From Nicotiana tabacum (lineage: Eukaryota > Streptophyta > Magnoliopsida > Solanales > Solanaceae), in contig NC_134081.1 in the NCBI RefSeq assembly GCF_000715075.1, forward strand, positions 64,855,653 through 64,919,652: 64,000 bases of DNA, read 5' to 3'. The notes below the pieces were generated by a model that saw nothing but the letters and a program-made list of their open reading frames with translations, was not told where the DNA came from and did not search any database. Both the position numbers and the translations under genes were made by a program. Positions 1-11,078 of this stretch are shown in pieces. The first letter of the stretch is position 1, and the number at the start of each line of letters is the position of its first letter.

Positions 1-2
1 CT

Positions 3-446
3 AACATCTTCTCCACCTCTATTCAAGCCACCGTTTACGCCCGTAATCCCAATAGCAACATAGGCATATATTACGACAAGATGGATATTTACGCCACCTA
101 CCACAACCAGCAAATTACCTATTACACACAAATTCCTCCTGTATACCAAGGCCACAAAGACGTCAACATCTGGTCGCCGTTTGTTATGGGCAATAACGTA
201 CCGATTGCTCCCTATAACGGCCCTGGACTCACCGAAGACCAACAAAATGGCGGCGTTTGGCTCGACTTTAAAATTGACGGCCGTGTGAAATGGAAAGTAG
301 GGTCTGTTACAACCGGTCATTACCATCTTCACGTCACGTGCTCCGCGTATGTTCCACTCGGTGACCACCCTGCTAACGGCGGAATCGTCGTCGGAAACAA
401 CGCCGTTAAGTACCAGCTATCCCGGAGCTGTGATGTCAGTGTTTGA
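3..446 (+). CDS. NDR1/HIN1-like (NHL) LEA_2 protein, C-terminal part
   Basis: The reading frame enters from the left edge (codons are in phase from base 3) and stops with TGA at 444-446, leaving about 147 residues of the C-terminus. The text reads as a LEA_2 domain of the NHL family: an N-P-N segment (ARNPNSNIGIYYDKM) followed by alternating beta-strand-like stretches, a conserved GGVWLDFKIDGRVKWKVG block, and a terminal HVTCSAYVPL...SRSCDVSV segment with two cysteines. Family members are small membrane-anchored proteins with an extracellular LEA_2 domain, linked to defence and senescence; tobacco HIN1 is the classic member. The N-terminal cytoplasmic tail and transmembrane helix would lie outside the window. 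The ATG at 81 is internal to the domain and is not the real start. This is the only clearly intact host coding sequence here. Which NHL paralogue it is cannot be decided from this part. Confidence 0.88.
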   Translation, partial: NIFSTSIQATVYARNPNSNIGIYYDKMDIYATYHNQQITYYTQIPPVYQGHKDVNIWSPFVMGNNVPIAPYNGPGLTEDQQNGGVWLDFKIDGRVKWKVGSVTTGHYHLHVTCSAYVPLGDHPANGGIVVGNNAVKYQLSRSCDVSV

Positions 447-595
447 AGTTCGTTTTTACTACCGTTAAGTATTTAATTCCCTTCTTAAAACCTGTTTTTA
501 CTTTTCCACCTTATTTCAGCTTCAGCATCTCTTTTTTTGAATTTTAATTTTAGTCTTTTGTCCTACATAGTTGATGAATTGTACAATTTGCTAAA

Positions 596-601
596 AATAA
601 A
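596..601 (+). terminator. candidate polyadenylation signal of the NHL gene
   Basis: An AATAAA hexamer lies 150 bases after the stop codon in AT-rich 3' sequence, at a usual distance for a plant 3' UTR. Plant signals are loose, so this is only a candidate. Confidence 0.4.
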
Positions 602-2513
602 CGTGGGAACGAAATATTGAGGATGGGACAGATACCAAAAATTCACAATATTGTAAGAAGTTGTATTCATTCGGATTATGTGTAATTTACTATATATTAT
701 ATTGTTTCTTCTCATTAGAAAAAAGTGATACAATTATTGTTGTACAAGTGGTATATATACAAGTTGTTGTCAGTGTGTTTGGTTTCTAAGCATTAAATAT
801 TTTTAAATTGATCGCGCTTACTTGATGTTGACTCTTCCCTACCTTTTCAAATTTTTAGTGCTAATTGTAAGTTAAAAAATATTTTAGACAAAATGGCTTT
901 AAAATTACCAAAGATTGAGGGTTTGGTCCATGGGAACATATGAGCTGTATATTCGTTAAGTCTATGAATAAAGAAGGCCAAGGCCATGTGATCTACAAGT
1001 TCTTGTATTGGGTGAATAATTAAGATAGTCTGCCAAACCATGACTTGTTATTTTCCTCATTTCTCTTTTGGTTTCTAAAGATTCATTGAATATAACAATT
1101 TAGGGTGTGTGGGGGGAGGGATGATTTTGTGAACTACGATTATCACTACAACTTATTTGACTTGTACATACTGTTAACATATAAATCACAAGTTCTGTAC
1201 TTGGTGATTTCTTAGTATAAATTACTCTGAATCTATACTCTGCTTTTTTCATAGTTAAATTTTCAATGGTTGTTAGCTAAACGTTTTAAGATCCTAAAGT
1301 AGAGGGATTTAAGTTATATGCCTATCCCACTATCAGTCTAGTTTAACCGATTTAATATATTAATACAATATTTTTTAATTTATTATATTAAATTTGCTAC
1401 AAAAAGTAATTTTCAGTGCATATAACTTAAATTAAAAATTAAAATATCACCTAAAGAAATTCTTGGAAGTTAATTTAATTAAAAAGTAAAGAACCTCATG
1501 TTTTTGGTGCTTTTTTCAGAAAGTGCGTAACAAGTTAGGGCATTTCGATTAGTTGCCAGGATTAATTATTATGCAAGTGTTTGTTAGGTAAAGTGTTCTA
1601 GTGGGAAATTATCACACCCATATTGGGCTGAGCCGCCGGCTGAGGAAAATAAAAGAAAATGGCCAAATTTGTAGTAATATAACAAAGAGATAAGGTTTGA
1701 AGGCCACTTCAAACAGCAAGTATAAACTCACACTTTCGCAACTGATTAAATAGGAAATAACCTCCTTTTGACCCTAAAATAAAAAAGAAAGAGTGTGTAC
1801 TGGCAAAAGTTATACTCCTAAAACATTATGGGTTTGTTTGACTCGCGCATAGAGAAGGGTCTAATAAAACAATTCATACTATGGTTAAATGTCTGCTTAC
1901 CATCACTATTTGATTGTCAGTATAAAATTTGCATAATTAGATATACTTTCTGGTTTCCATTTTATTTTTCGTAGTATTACCCATATTACTTGTGAAAAAT
2001 ATATGTATTAGTTAATGCTACATAGAAATGTGAAAAAAAAAGGTACTCCTATTAGTAATACCGGACCATACGAAAAGAAACACTAAATTGGTAAATGTGG
2101 ATATACTTCCAAATTAACTACCATTTCTAAAATCAAACGTGTTTCTACATCTTTTCTCTGAATTGATAAAGCTTGTTTCTTTTATTCTAAAAGACGTTTT
2201 CGGAAAACACCTTTTCAGCTGATAAAAAGTTAATTAATGAGGTAAAACAGTATTCCCAATAATTGAAGTACTATTAAAATTAGTACCGACAAACACGTCT
2301 TTTCCCGTTGTTTATAAGAGATACTCTAGACTCATCATACTTTCATTAGACAATAATGAAAGTTTGATACTATTGAACTGTAAAGAATATCTATAGGAAT
2401 CGTCTTTCGATATATGTCGTATACCTTATTTTGAATAGGAATCATTTCAATAACAACTTTGCTCAATGCTTTTTGTAGACAACACAAGGTTTTTCATCAC
2501 AATCTTTCTCTAC

Positions 2514-2538
2514 TATATATATATATATATATATATAT
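2514..2538. repeat. (TA)n microsatellite
   Basis: Uninterrupted alternating T and A for 25 bases in AT-rich intergenic sequence. Confidence 0.9.
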
Positions 2539-3394
2539 CATATTTACGAGACGAAGCTATAATTTTAAATTTATGAGATCTAAACTCTATTAAAAGTAAT
2601 TTATTGGATCTTGAATAAATTATTTGTATATATTAAGTAAATTTTTAATGCTTATATAAGAATTGGGCTAAAACTGTTGAATTATGCGAAACTCAAAAGC
2701 GAAACTGTAGTTCCGCTCTTAATCGTAGTCGTACCATATGTTTCAACAATTGTACCGGATAGTATTGATCAAATTGTATGGTGTTATTGCAAAGTATTGG
2801 ACAAAGAAAAAAACAACTAAGAGTAAGAGATAAGAAATTGGGAAGAAACATATATAATTAATAATTGTGAATCATACGCAAATGGCAAACAGCTCATAAA
2901 AGCAATACTCTCAAACAAAAGAATTGAAGAATAAGTGTGATTAAGAGTCATTTGCTTGGCTAAAGATGCTTCAAATAAATAAGTAACTAACTAAATAAAG
3001 AAAAAATGATCGTCGGTGCATAAGAGAGTGGCTGCAGAAGACAAAATAGAAATCTATTTTACGTGTAAGAAGAAGATATCGTCAAAGTAGAAATGGGTGG
3101 ATGACCTAATAATGTGAGCTCTCTCTCACACATACGCACAGTTCTTTGTATTTTGTTGAACATGACACCGATATTATATTGCTCTTATGGCTGCCCAAAT
3201 TTGGCTTTTATGGTACACGTTTCCTTAGTCCAGGAAATAGAAAAAGAATAAACATAAAATTGATCACCATCAATTTATTTGTCGATTTATCCAGATCTCT
3301 TGCAAATTATGATTTCAAAATCACAAGTTTTAATTTCAGATGCATGATATGTTACAGTACGAGAGACATAATTTTTTCTAACCGTCACTGCAAA

Positions 3395-3399
3395 AAGCT
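3395..3399. repeat. target site duplication AAGCT, left copy (right copy 15113-15117)
   Basis: AAGCT directly precedes the TG of the 5' LTR and directly follows the CA of the 3' LTR at 15113-15117. Five bases is the size expected for Ty3/Gypsy integrase. It fixes both element ends and shows this copy has not been rearranged by recombination with another copy. Confidence 0.9.
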
Positions 3400-3816
3400 T
3401 GTATACGGATAAAACCGAGCTCGATATTCGATCGAGCTTCCGAACTCCCTGATTAGGCCAGGGTCGAAATATTTGTGATCGGGTGAAGTTTAACTCGAAG
3501 ATTGATCTGACGTCTAACACCATCGGCCAAGATCGACACATGGTGATTATGGTCCAACCCAAAACATTGTCAAAGTTAGCCATCGAAACCATCAGATTTG
3601 CCCTCAAGTTTACCGAAGGCGTAACCGGTCTTGTTTCCAACGGCCTCGAAGAAAGCTTTACCAACTCATCCGATAGGGGTCCGTAATTCTCGCCATTAAC
3701 CAGTCATTATCGCAGAAATCACGGAACGACTCAAAAAGGGAACCAACGGTCAACAAATCAATGACTTTCGCCTTTTATAGAACAATAAAATAATACCTTA
3801 AAAGGTATATCTCCCT

Positions 3817-3825
3817 AATATATAG
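3817..3825 (+). promoter_or_regulatory. TATA-like box of the 5' LTR
   Basis: AATATATAG sits in the second half of the LTR, followed by a GGGGAC stretch and then by the tandem repeats. The same sequence is kept in the 3' LTR near 14745-14755. Its position fits a pol II promoter at the U3/R border; transcription itself is inferred. Confidence 0.5.
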
Positions 3826-3936
3826 AGGGGACTTGACAATTCATTAGGAACATGGTAACATATACTGATAAGCAATACATTCTCTAAGTTCTTGCTCTTT
3901 GATATTTTTGTGTCAATACAAGTGTATTTAACTCAA

Positions 3937-4018
3937 GGGTGACTTGCCTCCTTACGTTGAAATCATCCAACTCACGTGGGTGGCTTGTTTCCTTACATTG
4001 AAATCATCCAACTCACGT
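3937..4018 (+). repeat. 41-bp tandem repeat in the 5' LTR, two units
   Basis: Two adjacent units begin GGGTGACTTGCC and GGGTGGCTTGTT and both end CATCCAACTCACGT. The 3' LTR has three units of the same kind at 14866-14986, the last being 2 bp shorter. Confidence 0.9.
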
Positions 4019-4147
4019 GATTTATAGTTAAATTAATGTCATTTATTTCAATTGCAATCTAATTTATCGCTTTGTATCAAGTTAATCCGCATATCTTTAA
4101 AACCACTAATAAATTCAATTGTTATCCGATTTTGAGGGTAAATAGTT

Positions 4148-4165
4148 TGGCGCCCACCGTGGGGC
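4148..4165 (+). other. primer-binding site of the Tat element
   Basis: TGGCGCCCACCGTGGGGC lies three bases after the 5' LTR. This is the position where a host tRNA primes minus-strand DNA synthesis, and the sequence is the form usual in plant Tat elements. The tRNA partner was not determined. Confidence 0.8.
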
Positions 4166-4256
4166 TAAGGATAAAAGTGGTTATTTGATACAAATCTCCA
4201 TAACACACACTACTTTACGCTTGCTCTTTGAAGTGTCTTTGATTTCATACAAAAAA

Positions 4257-5945
4257 ATGTCAAACTCTCGATTAGCACCCCTACATATCAATAACGAGTC
4301 CGGTCATCAGGGTGAGAATAACTACACGACGCCCGGTAACGTAGGGCCACCCGCTGGTCCCGTTGGGATTCCAATCGCAGATCCGATTGATGTTAAGTCA
4401 CATGTTGCTATTGATGCAAACCTGCTTACTGACCCCGAAAATAGCATCCGTGGTGGGGCCCGATCGGCAGTTCGAAACACACAAAATAATGAAGAAGACG
4501 GAATCAACATACATATGATCTTCGAAATTCTGCAAGCTCAACAGGTGGCGATAACTCAGTTGCAGAGCCAAAGCCAGGCACCGAGAAGGGTTGAACCCGA
4601 TCCGCCCCGTGAAGTCACTCGCAGAAATGAACTGGTTATAGTAAGGTCAAATGAACAAGAATCGGGTACTAACTCCGAGATTATAAAGATGCCCGAGGAG
4701 CTAACAAAACGGATAGTATCAGGGGAAAAGAAAATCGAAGCGAATAACAAAAAGGTGGAAACCTACAATTCCAGAGTAGATCAAATCCCGGGAGCACTTC
4801 TGATACTGAAAGGACTGGATTCCAGGAAGATCGTGCAGAAACCTTTTCCTCCGAGCGCGGCTCCGAAGCCAATCCCCAAGAAATTCCGTATGCCCGAAAT
4901 ACCTAAATATAACGGAACGACCGATCCAAACGACCATGTAACCTCTTACACATGTGCCATCAAAGGGAACGAATTGGAAGACGACGAGATCGAGTCTGTT
5001 CTACTAAAATTATTTGGGAAGACCCTCTCAAAGGGAGCTATGATATGGTATCACAACTTATCTCCTAATTCTATTGACTCATTTACTATTCTTGCACACT
5101 CATTTGTAAAAGCACATGCTGGTGCCATCAAGGTCAAAACCAGGAAATCAGACCTTTTCAAAGTTAAACAGAAGGATAACGAGATGCTCATGGAATTAGT
5201 GTCCCGTTTTCAAATGGAACGAATGGATCTGCCGCCAGTCGCCAATGATTGGGTTATTCAAGCTTTCACTCAGGGACTCAATATTCGGAGCTCGGTGGCT
5301 TCACAACAACTGAAGCAGAATATGATAGAATACCCTGCCGTTACCTGGGTCGATGTACATAATCGGTATCAATTGAAAATCAGAGTCGAAGATGACCAAC
5401 TTGGGACCACTTCGGAGTCTGTTTATCCCGTCAGAATCCTCGACAGAGTCAAGAGAGACATCGATTGTGAACTAAGATCAAACAAGGATTGATATCGTCC
5501 ATATAATGGGGATAGGAAGAGCAGTGGGTCCGGACAGAACCCCATAAGAAACGAAAGGAAAAATGACCAAGGTCGAAGCAATCGGGGGCTTATGACCAAA
5601 AACAGCTTCAACAGGTCTATCGGGCCTAAAGAAGCACCGAGGCTATCGGAATACAACTTTAATTTCGATGTTGCTGCCATCGTATCAGCTACCGAGCGCA
5701 TCAATGATACCAAATGGCCTCGACCTCTACAATCCTATCCAGCTCAAAGGGACTCTAACCAGAAGTGCAAATATCATGGCACTCACGGTCATAGAACGGA
5801 AGACTGTCGACAACTGAGAGAAGAAGTATCCCGTTTATTCAAAAACTTCGAGAATTCTTGGGCGACCGAGCCAACAACCATTTTAGGAACAAGGATTCTA
5901 ACAAACAGACAGAACGAGAGGATACCGAACCTCAACATGTCATAA
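4257..5945 (+). pseudogene. Tat gag (capsid/nucleocapsid), broken
   Basis: The likely start is ATG 4257; upstream frame sequence has no ATG and is leader. The N-terminal third is low-complexity and charged. A retrotransposon gag domain follows (about 4885-5330; IPKYNGTTDPNDHV... and ...AMIWYHNL), then a basic linker. An in-frame TGA at 5490-5492 splits the frame, but the same frame goes on to 5945 with a zinc knuckle, CKYHGTHGHRTEDC, near 5767-5808, followed by an acidic-basic tail. Gag forms the particle and packages element RNA. One stop codon would cut off the nucleic-acid-binding part. Frame and motifs agree with Tat gag, so the assignment is firm. Confidence 0.88.
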
Positions 5946-5982
5946 ATATGATCATCGGTGGAATCGACATCCCACCGGGCCA

Positions 5983-6588
5983 ATGTTGAAACACACCAAA
6001 GTATCCATTACTAGGGAGAAACGAACTCGAGACTACATACCAGAAGGAATTTTATCTTTCAGCGACGAGGATACAAAAGAGATCGTACAGCCTCACAATG
6101 ATGCACTGGTAATATCTGTGCATGTAAATAAAACTCGAATTAAATGTGTGTTGCTTGATCCAGATAGCTTGGCCAACATCATTCTGTTGAGGGTCATGGA
6201 GCAGCTCAGTCTACAAGACAAAATCATGCATGCAATCCGATTTCTAAACGGTTTCAACATGGCATGTGAAACTACCAAGGGGGAGATAACGTTACCGGTT
6301 AATACCACCGAAACCATACAAGAAGCCAGATTTTATGTAATCGAAGGAGACATGAGGTACATCGCCCTTCTCGGAAGGCCATGGATCCACAACATGAGGG
6401 CAGTTCCCTCGACTCTTCACCAAGTATTAAAATTCATAACTTCGGGGGGGGGGGGGAGGGGGATTAAGACAATCTACGGGGAACAACCGACCGCAAAAGA
6501 GATATTTGCAGTCGAAGAAGTGATTCCAAAATTAATACTCGCAACATCGAAAGAACCGAATTCGGGCGCAAACCAAGAGGTTAAATAG
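5983..6588 (+). pseudogene. Tat aspartic protease region
   Basis: A retropepsin-like domain follows gag in another frame. The active-site segment is VLLDPDSLANI where related elements have D-P-G-S-S, so the catalytic D is present but the following glycine is lost. The LGRPWIHNMRAVPST block typical of Tat proteases follows. A run of 13 G at 6444-6456 lies just after it and could shift the frame. The enzyme would cut the Gag-Pol polyprotein. Confidence 0.8.
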
Positions 6589-6689
6589 AAGTCACGACCC
6601 AACCAGGTGAGCGAGGGACTTATGAAGACGATGATTACGGGGTTCCCCGGTCTTTTATAATCCCCGATGACTCCGACGCAACCAAATCG

Positions 6690-7690
6690 ATGGTCGAAGA
6701 GCTGGAACAGGTTATATTGGTCGAGTATCTACCCGATCGAAAGGTGTACCTGGGCACGGGGTTAACTCCCGAACTCAGAAAAAAACTTATTCAGTTCCTT
6801 TTAACTAACATAGATTGTTTTGTTTGGTCCCATCTTGATATGACAGGGATACTACCGGAGATAACCACTCACAAGCTAAGCCTGGACCCAAAAATCAATC
6901 GGTCAAGCAGAAGAGGAGGCCCTAATCCGAGGTCAAACATGCTTTCATCAATGACGAGGTATCTAAACTCCTTAAAATAGGGTCCATTTGGGAGGTTAAA
7001 TACCCGGATTGGTTAGAAAACGTAGTTGTAGTCCCTAAAAAAGGAAATAAACTAAGAATATGTGTAGATTACAAAGAGTTGAATAAAGCATGCCCCAAAG
7101 GCTGTTTTCCTTTGCCCAACATGACCATATGATCGATCCCACGACCGGCCATGAGATCCTCAGTTTTCTCGATGCCTATTCCAGGTACAACCAAATACTG
7201 ATGGACCCGGGGGATCAGGAAAAAACCTCCTTCATCACTAAATACGACACATACTATTATAATGTAATACCGTTTGAATTAAAAAATGCTGGTACCACAT
7301 ACCAACGCCTAGAAAATCGGATGTTCGAAGAACGAATAGGAAACTCAATGGAAGTTTACATTGGCGACATGTTAGTTAAGTTCCTACGAACAGAGGACCA
7401 TTTAAAACATTTACAGGAAAGCTTGAGCATACTAAAACAATACAATATGAAGCTGAACTCAGAAAAATGTGCGTTTGGAGTTGGGTCAGGCAAGTTTCTC
7501 GGATTCATGGTATCCAATTGGGGAATCGAGATCAATCCCTATATAATCAAATCCATCGAAGATATCACGGTCGTGGACAACGTAAAGGCCGTGCAAAGGT
7601 TAATCGGGCAAATGGCCACTCTGGGGTGATTTATTTCGAGGTTGTCCAACAAGGGCCAATGATTCTTCGCTCAGTTGAAGAAAAAGAATA
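6690..7690 (+). pseudogene. Tat reverse transcriptase, broken
   Basis: The RT N-terminus is at 6690-6980 (FVWSHLDMTGILPEI), a frameshifted stretch follows (about 6980-7090), and fingers/palm lie at 7090-7629. Motif A reads FLDAYSRYNQILM. The catalytic Y-x-D-D box is altered: VYIGDMLVK at about 7354-7380 has Gly where the first of the two aspartates belongs, so polymerase activity would be lost. The thumb/connection (KCAFGVGSGKFLGFMVSNWGI) is readable, then the frame breaks near 7629. Confidence 0.87.
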
Positions 7691-7794
7691 ATTTCTCGTG
7701 GACACCGGAATGCCAATGAGCTTTAGAGGAACTCAAGAGATACTTATCGACCCCCCCTCTGCTTCACATACCAAAGACAGACGAATGACTGTAC

Positions 7795-8874
7795 TTGTAC
7801 TTGGCGGTCTCGGAGATAGCGGTAAGTGGAGTCCTAGTTCGGGAAGAGCAAGGTACGCAATTTCCAATTTACTATGTTAGTAGGACCTTAGGTGAGGCCG
7901 AAACTAGGTACCCTCACCTGCAAAAACGGGCACTCGCTTTGCTAAGCGCCTCTAGGAAGCTAAAGCTGTACTTCCAATGTCACCCCATATGTGTCGTAAC
8001 TACTTACCCGTTGAAGAAGGTTTTGCATAAACCCGAACTCTCGAGCCCATTGGCCAAATGGGCCGTAGAAATAAGTGGTTACGATATCGAGTACCGACCT
8101 CAGACCGCCATTAAGTCTCAAATATTGGCAAACTTTGTGGATGACTTTACACCGGCCCTAATACCCGAGGTCGAAAGAGAGTTGCTGGTTAACTCCGGAA
8201 CTTCCTCGGGAATCTGGACCCTATTCACAGACGACGCCTCAAACGCAAAAGGGTCCGGACTTGGCATCGTACTAAAGCCACTAATAGGTAATATAATCAG
8301 ACAATCCATTAAAACTGTGAAATTGACTAACAACGAGGCCGAATAGGAGGACATAATTGCAGGCCTTGAACTAGCCAAGAGCTTGGGGGCAGAGTTAATC
8401 GAAGCCAAGAGCGACTCCTTCCTTGTGGTAAACTAAGTTAATGGGACATTCGAGGTCAGAGAAGAACGAATGCAGAGATACTTGGACAAGTTACATGTGA
8501 CATTACATCGGTTCAAAGAATGGACTTTGCAACATGTGCCTCGGGATCAAAATAGCGAGGTCGATGCCCTCGCTAACTTGGGATCGTCGTTCGAAGAAAA
8601 CGAGATCAACTCTGGAGAAGTCATACAACTTATGAGATCGATAGTGGCAGAAGGCCACGCCGAGATCAATTCGATGAGCCTAACTTGGGACTGGAGGAAT
8701 AAGTACGTGGAATATCTCAGGACCAGAAAACTGCCCTCGAACCCGAAAGAATCGAGAGCCCTGCGTATAAAGGCAGCCCAATTTAGCATGGCTGAACACA
8801 GAACCCTGTTCAGAAAAACATTTGATGGCCCACTTGCGATATGTCTAGGGCTAGGGATACTGAGTACTTTTTGA
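7795..8874 (+). pseudogene. Tat RNase H plus second (archaeal-like) RNase H
   Basis: The first, RT-associated RNase H is seen at about 7795-8130 (AVSGVLVREEQGTQFPIYYVSRTL). A second RNase H fold begins near 8210 (IWTLFTDDASNAKGSGLGIVL) and runs to about 8580 (HVPRDQNSEVDALANLGSS). The second domain is a hallmark of the Tat lineage. In-frame stops at 8344 (TAG) and about 8434 (TAA) break it; the same frame then runs on to 8874 into the linker before integrase. Confidence 0.83.
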
Positions 8875-9925
8875 GGGAAATCCACGAAGGTACCTGTGGA
8901 AATCATTCGGGTGCCGAATCACTGGTTCAAAAAATAATCATTGTCGGTTACTAATGGATCGACATGGAATAAGATGAAAAGGAGTTCGTAGAAAAATGTG
9001 ATGAATGTCAAAGGCATGCTCCCATGATTCATCGAGCCGGAGAACTTCTACATTAGGTCTTTTCACTATGGCCTTTCATGAATTGGGGGATGGACATCGT
9101 CGGTCCCCTCCCACGGACACCCAGTAAGGCTCAATTTATTTTATTTATGACTGACTATTTTTCTAAATGGGTGGAAGCACTGGCATACGAGAAGGTCATA
9201 GAAAAATAAGTCATCGATTTTATCTGGGACCACATCATATGTCGGTTTAGAATACCCGTCGAGATTGTGAGCGACAACGAGAAACAATTTATTGGCAGCA
9301 AAGTAAGAAAGTTTCTTGAAGACCATAAGATCAAAAGGATCTTATCCACTCCCTATCACCCAAGTGGGAATGGGCAAGCTGAAACTACCAACAAAACCAT
9401 ACTCCAAAGCCTTAAAGAGAGCTTAACCGACGCCAAAGGAAAATGGAAGGAAATGCTACCTGAGGTCCTCTGGGCGTATCGTACAACCTCGAAGTCCAGT
9501 ACCGAGGCAACCCCGTTTTCTTTGGTTTATGGCACTGAAGCTTTAATACTAGTCGAGGTTGGATAGCCAATCATCAGACTCCTATATGAAACGAAGGAAT
9601 CAAATGACCAAGCTATGAGTATGCGCCTGGAGATATTAGATGAAAGTCGCGAAACTACCCTTGTCCGGTTGGCCACCCAAAACAGATCGAAAGGTATTAC
9701 AATTGAAGGGCCAACCTTCGACACTTCAATACCGAGGACTTGGTACTAATAAATGTCACACTAAGCACCCGAAACCCGAACGAAGTGAAATTGGGATCGA
9801 ACTGGGAAGGACCATACCGAATTATCGAGATCATCGGGAAAGGATCCTACAAGCTCGGAACAATGAACGACGAGCAACTACCAAACAACTGGAATATAAC
9901 TCACTTAAAGCGATATTACTGTTAA
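8875..9925 (+). pseudogene. Tat integrase, broken
   Basis: The zinc-binding N-terminus is at about 8880-9040 (HEGTCGNHSG... CDECQRHA) with stops. The catalytic core is at about 9070-9560. The D-D-E residues are all readable: D in MDIVGPL, D in VSDNEKQF and, 35 residues later, E in NGQAETTNK. The C-terminal GPY/F-like module (LGSNWEGPYRII) is at 9740-9925 in another frame. Stops lie in the N-terminus and core, with frameshifts near 9570-9740. The protein would insert the cDNA into the genome. Confidence 0.85.
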
Positions 9926-10915
9926 GGTGAAATCTCTTTCTTTCTTTTATTTACATTTTAAACTAACAATTGCAAATAACCAACAAAGGATGATACGAGA
10001 CCCTAGGCTTGAAAGCACGCGTTGCACTCTTTTCCCTTGAACCGGCTTTATCCCAAATGGGTTTTCTGACAAGGTTTTTAACGAGGAAACAAGTAAATCG
10101 TGCTAACTTAGAATCAAAGGACGGCTACGAACCGGTGAAAATGATCACAACAGTATTCGAGGCCTCTCTTTGGTCAACCCCGAACACTAGGGGCCAATAT
10201 CCTCGGATATCGAATTTAACAAGGGTAGAAACTTCGTGATTGAAAGGTATCGATCAATATGATTTATTGTAATGGCTAAACATGTACACCTAAGGGTCAA
10301 AAGAACCGTGCCCGCTCAAACCGCTCGAGCCCTGGCACAAAATATGTATACATGTACAACTATTATGCACAAGAATAAGAAAGAAGACTATTCTTTGCAC
10401 ATAAATATCTTGTCCTCAAAAACGTTTCTTGCATTTCTTAAGGAATTTCCTAAACCCATCCCCTAAAGGTATCGAGCCCAAGGGCCACCTTGATCCGAGT
10501 TTGAACATTCACTTCACTCGGGGACTGTAGCCATTGCCTAAATTAAAAGGCTAAGGCCATTCTCGGGTCAACAAAACCCGAGGACACAAAATCGTATTTC
10601 GCATTGCCCGAAAGGCTACGTCCATATTTACACGACTCGGAGACGTTCGAGACTCGTAACAAAACCAAGGCCTTCAAAAAATTCGTATAACTGGTTCTAA
10701 AGGCTACCCTCAGCAAGCTATAAACCTATATTATGTTGGGGAAATGTTTTTCGGTAACACCGAATCCCTACAATGCCTTAACACAAAGTAACGTTAAAGG
10801 CAATGTTTGTTCCAACCTTCAAACATAACCTAATTATTTCATGCTAAGGCATTTCGATCTTTGCGAATACAAATAAAAAATCAAAGGAAAAATTCAAAAG
10901 TGATGAAAGGTAAAA

Positions 10916-10981
<66 letters not shown>

Positions 10982-11078
10982 CTTTACAAGGGCTGAATAG
11001 CCCCGATACATATTTTTTACAAAGGCCGAACGGCCTCGACGAAAAGATAGTACAAAAATCAAAAAGATCCTAAATGAT
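9926..11078 (+). other. non-coding stretch between Tat pol and the antisense gene
   Basis: About 1.1 kb inside the element without convincing coding sequence on either strand. It holds a long TA microsatellite at 10917-10979. Several short phrases (CGAGGCC, CTCGGGGAC) recur, as in other Tat elements. Confidence 0.6.
10917..10979. repeat. (TA)n microsatellite, 63 bases
   Basis: Unbroken alternating T/A. It gives false reading frames of repeated Tyr-Ile on both strands. Likely polymorphic in length. Confidence 0.95.

Larger units (their letters stand above)
447..3394. other. AT-rich intergenic DNA
   Basis: About 2.9 kb between the NHL gene and the Tat element. I see no reading frame with protein-like composition, no RNA gene and no clear transposon ends. 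It is rich in A and T runs and holds a short TA microsatellite at 2514-2538. The first 150-200 bases are presumably the 3' UTR of the NHL gene. Confidence 0.6.
3400..4144 (+). repeat. 5' LTR of the Tat element
   Basis: A 745-base LTR that starts TGTATACGG and ends in GAGGGTAAATA; the last bases differ from the 3' copy (GGTAGACA). It matches 14328-15112 over its length with scattered differences. It carries a TATA-like box at 3817-3825 and two 41-bp tandem units near its end. An open frame on the minus strand at 3287-3664 is non-coding LTR sequence. Confidence 0.9.

Noticed and set aside
847..1041. 64-codon minus-strand frame after the NHL gene
   Set aside because: Composition is like AT-rich non-coding DNA; no motif.
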